Below, in pieces: positions 59,801 to 64,000 of a stretch of 64,000 nucleotides of DNA (its first letter is position 1; each line of letters starts with the position of its first letter). Below the pieces are notes generated by a model, which worked only from the letters and a program-made list of their open reading frames with translations, made no database searches and was not told the DNA's origin. The position numbers were made by a program, and so were the translations under genes. Origin of the DNA: Siphonodentalium dalli (lineage: Eukaryota > Mollusca > Scaphopoda > Gadilida > Siphonodentaliidae); NCBI GenBank assembly GCA_032622095.1, contig CP136061.1:35225797-35289796 (forward strand). Direction: 5' to 3'.

Positions 59801-61553
59801 ACCACATCCAAGAGTGAAGAGATGAGAATTCTAAAACAGTTCAGTCTATCTAGTACATGTGTTAAATGTGAATATAATATGCAAGTTAATTGTGAGTCTA
59901 CTGTGATTTAGTACATGCAAACCTTGAAATAGGGTGTCTGTCATTTGCAGAATGAGGTCCCCAGAGGGTGAATTTAGTGATGCTACCCCGCATAGCGGGC
60001 TAGCATCACCAAATTCACCCTCTGGGGACCTCATTCTACTTACACCTCAGCAGAATGAGGTTCCCAGAGGGTGAATTTGGTGATGCTAGCCCGCTATGCG
60101 GGGTAGCATAACTAAATTCACCCTCTGGGGACCTCATTCTGCAAATGACAGACACCCTATTTCAAGGCTTGAGTACATGATTCTGCTCCAGAAGAAGGAT
60201 GCTCAACCATGGAGCATACAACATTCTGAGCTGAAATGTATGTTATTTTCAATGAATATGAGATAATTCTTGCAAATAAATGTTTGATTTTATAATAAAC
60301 AGAACCGCGTGAGCATATGAATGTGGTGGGATGTTATCACATGAGTTTGTTGTGGTGCAATGTTACAACGGGAGCTGTCAGACTCAAGTTTTAACTTGTG
60401 GCATAACAAACGAGTAAGATAAAGTTTACCTCCTTCATACGTCTGTGTGGTTCTGTATTTATTACCCACCAGCAGCCAATATTATTTAGTATCAAACAAT
60501 TGTTTTTGTTTGGTTTCCATATTAGTTAGTCATCTACTAAACACAATATGAGGTTGAATCAATATTGTAGTACCAGTTGGGTTTTCATGCATGACGTTAT
60601 TTATGTCAAGCAAGCTATCTGGATCACTCTAGATCGTGCATTTGGGTGAATTTATAACATAGGCTGAAGTTATGTAATCAACTGAAAGATAGCAATAGGT
60701 GTGTAATAAATGTCTTGATATGTATGCTATTCATATGTTGGCCAGATTGAATCTGAGACTAAAGTTCTCTTCATTTCTTTAGGAACAAGGGCACTGCCCA
60801 GAGTATCCCCCGCTGAAATGGCTTTCCACTGAGGTTTATTATACATTTTCACACTAAGTCCCATTACACAATAAGGGACGTAATTCTGGTAAAAATAAAT
60901 GGATGAAACCCGCTGTTTTCAATATTGGTTCATCAACATACTGAAGATCATTAAATACCGACTGACGATGACCAATATATAGAGCTTCAAGGCTGTGCAG
61001 AAGGATTTAGTCATGCAAAGAGTAAAATCAATTTTCACATTAAGTCCCATTGCACAATAAGGCCATAACTCTGGAAAAAATCAATAGATGAAACCCGCTG
61101 TTTGTAAATACTCTTTCATCAACATACTGAAGATCATTAAAATTTGACTAACCATAACAATATATAGATCTCCAAAGTTGTTATGGATGGAATGACACAT
61201 GGACGGATGGACTGACAGAGCCCATTTCTATATCCCCTGCCAAACTTTGTTAGCGGGGATAATAATACACAAAGATATGCAGATATGTTGTCATTAAGAA
61301 GCCGCACAAAATAAATCACTTCAAGCCAAGAAATAACGCCTCACAATACCTCAAGCCGTTTCTTCTCGAACTTTAACCTGCTCTCCGAATCAATCCTAGA
61401 CTGTTCCAGGTCGTCACGGATACGAGCTTGGTCAGCCAAGTAACGGTTGACATCATCTAACTTTCTGTTTAGTTCCAGTCGATAATGGGCCTCGACTTCT
61501 CTGCGGATCTGATCTATGTCGGCTTTATCGACGTATCCGTTTTCAACTTGAGA
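53826..61553 (-). CDS. 3' exons of an ANKRD26-like long coiled-coil protein
   Basis: Four exons, in transcript order 61350-61553, 57991-58169, 56646-56803, 53826-53938; every junction is GT-AG and the phases (0, 2, 1) close to 217 codons and a TAG stop. The reading starts SQVENGYVDKADIDQIRREV, continues with YRLELNRKLDDVNRYL and DEMNHVKMEYEKSRTEKE, FKDLYETEMKWRLKLN, SIRLKAELNRSIAKHLEA, and ends DYLELLKRKFCV. Heptad-rich, charged sequence indicates coiled coil. The RRE.E..YR.EL..KL..VN.YL, SIAKHLEA and final YL..LK..F blocks match, from memory, the C-terminal part of ANKRD26-type proteins (the family that includes POTE and CCDC144 relatives), which act at centrioles or membranes in vertebrates. 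The ankyrin repeats would lie beyond the right edge. Introns carry hAT elements and minisatellites; one minisatellite copies an exon end with its donor. Confidence 0.72.
54385..54600 (-). other. Small CxxC open frame without ATG, in the last intron of the coiled-coil gene
   Basis: The frame reads SRHKLTADNICRVCDYSFSG then GKLHPRAKNKVVIKNDALEL to a TGA. The ICRVC...F pattern recalls zinc-binding N-terminal domains seen in uncharacterised invertebrate proteins. The first codon is GTG where ATG would be expected, and a TAG lies four codons further upstream. CACGTG (54633-54638) and TGACGTCA (54678-54685) lie just upstream on this strand, which is promoter-like. It could be a nested gene with a lost start, an exon, or chance. 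Confidence 0.25.
54811..55142. mobile_element. CAAGCCTTGAAATAG hAT-type MITE, decayed
   Basis: Hairpin 54830-54912 (CCCCAGAGGGTGAATTTAGT and complement), core with TCTGCAAATTTGGGGATATA, and a second half-hairpin GAGGCCTGAGCAGAATGAGG. The ends are lost. Confidence 0.55.
55144..55680. repeat. Two ACTCGTTGGAGATCCTCTAT foldbacks, copies C and D
   Basis: The full hairpin at 55575-55680 pairs ACTCGTTATGTTGGGATATA with its complement around AATGAAACTCGTTTGATAAA. The half copy at 55144-55212 repeats the right side (TTATATCCCAACATAACTCG, TTGGAGATCCTCTATAT). The border matches the foldback at 2062, but the arm sequence is different. Confidence 0.6.
56158..56535. mobile_element. CAAGCCTTGAAATAG hAT-type MITE, long form
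   Basis: Left end CAAGCCTGGATATAGTGTGT, right end ACACACTATTTAAAGACTT. Two hairpins surround the core with TCTTCTGCAAATTAGGGCAT. It lies just downstream (in transcript order) of exon 56646-56803. Confidence 0.65.
56813..57128 (+). repeat. Minisatellite, about seven 43-46-bp units
   Basis: AATATCCAAATGATGATTCA, AACGCAAAACATGAAATGAG, AAA repeated with variants. It begins within ten bases of the acceptor of exon 56646-56803, so it abuts the splice site. Confidence 0.85.
57713..58052 (-). repeat. 68-bp tandem array containing an exon end and its splice donor
   Basis: ACTCAC (donor GTGAGT on the minus strand) recurs at 57781, 57849, 57917 and 57985, and as ATTCAC at 57713: a strict 68-base period. 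Each unit contains the last 40 or so coding bases of the exon ending at 57991 (GATCGACAGACAAACAACTC, ATATAAAGCTAAGCTTCT) plus donor and 22-25 bases of intron. The 57985 donor is the one that keeps the frame. Confidence 0.85.
58626..59498. mobile_element. hAT-type non-autonomous element with 8-bp duplication
   Basis: Termini CAGGGACCAGCC and GGCTGGTCCCTG; flanked by an exact duplication CTTCAATG (58618-58625 and 59499-59506). Subterminal TTCGCCC/GGGCGAA motifs are repeated near both ends (58640-58720 and 59405-59475). 873 bp without a transposase. In the intron between two coiled-coil exons. Confidence 0.85.
59918..60171. mobile_element. CAAGCCTTGAAATAG hAT-type MITE, 254 bp, exact 8-bp duplication
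   Basis: Ends CAAACCTTGAAATAGGGTGT and CCCTATTTCAAGGCTTG; flanked by AGTACATG at 59910-59917 and 60172-60179. The interior is two back-to-back hairpins of CAGAATGAGG, CCAGAGGGTGAATTTAGTGA with a CATAGCGGGCTAGC turn. Confidence 0.9.
60780..61262. repeat. Dispersed repeat ending in GCGGGGATAATAA
   Basis: Two diverged tandem halves share TTTTCACA.TAAGTCCCATT, CACAATAAGG, ATGAAACCCGCTGTTT and CATCAACATACTGAAGATCA. It ends GACGGATGGACTGACAGAGC, CCATTTCTATATCCCC and AGCGGGGATAATAA. Related to 27220-27960. Confidence 0.5.
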
Positions 61554-61629
61554 CTAGAGAAGCGATAGTAAGGTTAAAGCAATGAGTGCATTAGTCTAAA
61601 GCTAAAAATGTGTGAGAGAAAACAAAATG

Positions 61630-62148
61630 ACCAGACTCAGATTATATCATTCCAGCAGTGTTACCGACCGACTCAGATTATATAATTCCAGCAGTACTCG
61701 GTAATATAGTTTAGTGTTACCGACCGACTCAGATTATATAATTCCAGCAGTACTCGGTAATATAGTTTAGTGTTACCGACCGACTCAGATTATATCATTC
61801 CAGCAGTACTCGGTAATATAGTTTAGTGTTACCGACCGACTCAGATTATATAATTCCAGCAGTACTCGGTAATATAGTTTAGTGTTACCGACCGACTCAG
61901 ATTATATCATTCCAGCAGTGTTACCGACCGACTCAGATTATATAATTCCAGCAGTACTCGGTAATATAGTTTAGTGTTACCGACCGACTCAGATTATATC
62001 ATTCCAGCAGTACTCGGTAATATAGTTTAGTGTTACCGACCGACTCAGATTATATAATTCCAGCAGTACTCGGTAATATAGTTTAGTGTTACCGACCGAC
62101 TCAGATTATATCATTCCAGCAGTACTCGGTAATATAGTTTAGTGTTGC
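61630..62148 (+). repeat. Minisatellite, 56-bp and 34-bp units
   Basis: Units of TTACCGACCGACTCAGATTA, TATAATTCCAGCAG and TACTCGGTAATATAGTTTAG, TG; some lack the last 22 bases. TATAATT and TATCATT variants alternate, giving a higher-order pattern. Just upstream of the first visible coiled-coil exon. Confidence 0.9.
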
Positions 62149-62739
62149 TGAGAGGATTCTATGTAATTATGAAATTATGATAACAAGTTCTTTTTTATAC
62201 CTGGAACAGAAATTTTATTTTCGGGACTTAATTAGCTATGTTCTCGTGCAATTGTATTTGATATTTGATGTGGGAAGGAGGCAATTTGATATTTGATGTG
62301 GGAAGGAGGCAATTTCTTTATTTTTAGGCATTAATTCAAATACAAATATTTTATGATTACTCCTTAAGTAATGAGGGAGCAAGGTTCCTGATATTTTTTA
62401 TTTATTTGAACAAGTACCAACGAGTTTATTCAAGCCAGGAGACTAAAAATAAGGTCGGAGGGGGTGTAAATAAAATAAAATTTATATTGGCCTTATTGAG
62501 AAAAAAGATGAAAAAATCTTCCTCATAACTACTAATGTTCACACGCTCTCTGAATGAATCTAATTTTGTCTGTGTTTACAAAATCAAAGTTTTGAGATTA
62601 GACACATTGATATAATCTGAGTCTATATTAATAAATCAATGAAACCAAAACTTTTGACAGAAAGATCTTAGATATCTTAAAAATATAGATAAATAATATA
62701 AAACCCAAAAAGTCTAGTCAGTAATTGTGAGATTAGAGC
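62149..62739. other. Intronic or intergenic, nothing recognised
   Basis: AT-rich; one short direct duplication near 62269-62312 (CAATTTGATATTTGATGTGG, GAAGGAGG). No further coiled-coil exon was found up to the right edge. Confidence 0.4.
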
Positions 62740-63017
62740 CAAGCCTGAGTTTAGTGTGCCTGTCATTAGCAGAATGAGGACCACAGAGGTCTAGCATCAC
62801 ATTGCATAATCGAGGTTCCCAATGGGTGTACATCACAATATTCACCATTTGGGAAATTCAATCTGAGTCTATGTCTCCCATAGCAGATGAGGCCGTGCAG
62901 AATGAGGTCCCCAGAGGGTAAATTTGATGATGCTAGCCCGCTATGCAGGATGCGTCACTAAATTCATCCGCTGGGGACCTCATTCTGCAAATGACAGGCA
63001 TACTAAACTCAGGCTTG
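62740..63017. mobile_element. CAAGCCTTGAAATAG hAT-type MITE
   Basis: Left end CAAGCCTGAGTTTAGTGTGC, right end GCATACTAAACTCAGGCTTG. Flanks ATTAGAGC and ATAAGAGC agree at 7 of 8. The end sequence differs from the 254-bp form in a correlated way on both sides, so it is a subfamily. Confidence 0.7.
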
Positions 63018-63656
63018 ATAAGAGCATGTGCCATCATATATTATTGAGGTTTAGATTGAAAAACTTCTAACTTCGCTGTTGGGCATTAAAGACTCAAATT
63101 CTCTGTCGCCGAGACAGGAAATTATTATCCAGTAATCTGACAGCTATGTTCTATTTCCAAACGAAGTCCATGCAACATAAATCATTGATTTAATTAGTTG
63201 TGAGTGAGACACTTAACGTGCCATACTAAAGTCAGCATTAAATAAGGCTGCTACACGTACAGATCAATTCACGATCGGTGTTATGAGGAGGTTATCGATA
63301 GTCTATACTAGTAGTTGTTTTACCATTGGCCACGATCTCCCGCAACACGAGGAATTAATTTATATAGTCTCATAGTGCTTGATGGACGAAAGTAAAAGTT
63401 TTAAATCTAAACCTATTATTAAGTGATCTACAGTGCTAACACAGCTTAACTCCAAAGTTAAGTAGGTAGGCCTGGTTTGTATATATGTCTACGATTTACC
63501 AAACCACGTCGATGGAACATTCATCAGAATAGATGCCAATACACAACGTCTCTATGTCAGTGGGCTATTGTTAGTGTGACAAAATGACAATTGTCTTTGT
63601 CTTTTTTTTTTCTAACCAGGTTCTGGCCATATATGGGGCAATGATTAATTTACGAT

Positions 63657-63910
63657 CAAGCCTTGAAATAGTGTGCCTGTCATTTGCAGAATGAGGTCCC
63701 CAGAGGGTGAATTTTAGTGATGCTAACCTGCATAATGGGCTAGCATCACCAAATTCACCCTCTGGGGACCTCATTCTGCTTACACCTCAGCAGAATGAGG
63801 TTCCCAGAGGGTGAATTTGGTATGCTAGCCCGCTATGCAGGGTAGCATCACTAAATTCACCCTCTGGGAACCTCATTCTGCAAATGACAGACACACTATT
63901 TCAAGGCTTG
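63657..63910. mobile_element. CAAGCCTTGAAATAG hAT-type MITE, 254 bp, exact 8-bp duplication
   Basis: CAAGCCTTGAAATAGTGTGC and ACACACTATTTCAAGGCTTG; flanked by TTTACGAT at 63649-63656 and 63911-63918. Same two-hairpin structure and the same length as 59918-60171. Confidence 0.9.
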
Positions 63911-64000
63911 TTTACGATACATCTGTATCGCGATTGTTTATGAAGAATTGTATCATGATACAACTTAGCAGATGTATTACAAGGCGCCTATTCCCATATT

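Noticed and set aside
53173-63774. Recurrent peptides of the type MRSPEGEFGDASPLC and LNSPSGDLILQM
   Set aside because: They come from the inverted arms of the CAAGCCTTGAAATAG hAT-type MITE, are read on both strands, and have no start or splice context.

Overview
This is a window of an animal nuclear genome, not a bacterial one. The recognisable genes are typical metazoan genes split by GT-AG introns. Coding density is very low, the DNA is AT-rich, and most of the sequence is non-autonomous DNA transposons, Helitrons, SINE heads, minisatellites and hairpins. A marine invertebrate (a lophotrochozoan such as a mollusc, or a deuterostome) fits best, but that is inference and no species is claimed.

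Three genes can be read with confidence. (1) 30267-31658, minus: a mitochondrial ribosomal protein MRPS30 (mL65) homologue of 463 codons in one uninterrupted exon, with two CACGTG boxes just upstream. (2) 35947-40973, plus: a complete five-exon Rab GTPase of the Rab32/38/29 group, closest by eye to RAB29 (RAB7L1), 218 aa, with all exon phases closing and a C-terminal CPC prenylation motif. (3) 53826-61553, minus: the last four coding exons (217 codons plus stop) of a long coiled-coil protein that looks like ANKRD26; its 5' part lies beyond the right edge. Weaker candidates are two plus-strand exons ending at 29910, a cysteine-rich exon at 13573-13792 (minus), and a small CxxC ORF at 54385-54600 (minus).

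Layout: 1-11 kb holds foldback elements, decayed tandem repeats and a Helitron with both ends (6746-9269). 11-23 kb is stacked MITEs, a 256-bp palindrome and a GATATC-rich array. 23.6-27.2 kb is one TTAA-type MITE blown up by a 2.5-kb satellite of 22-bp units and by nested insertions. 28-41 kb is the gene-bearing core (unknown gene, MRPS30, RAB29), with MITEs in the introns. 41-53 kb is a graveyard of nested TTAA-inserting MITEs. 53-64 kb is the ANKRD26-like gene, whose introns carry hAT-type elements with exact 8-bp target duplications and several minisatellites.

The most unusual structures are: a palindromic hairpin module shared by at least three MITE families with unrelated ends; a tandem array that copies an exon end together with its splice donor; a decayed copy of the last RAB29 exon lying in the preceding intron; satellite growth inside a MITE; and foldback elements with common borders but different arms.
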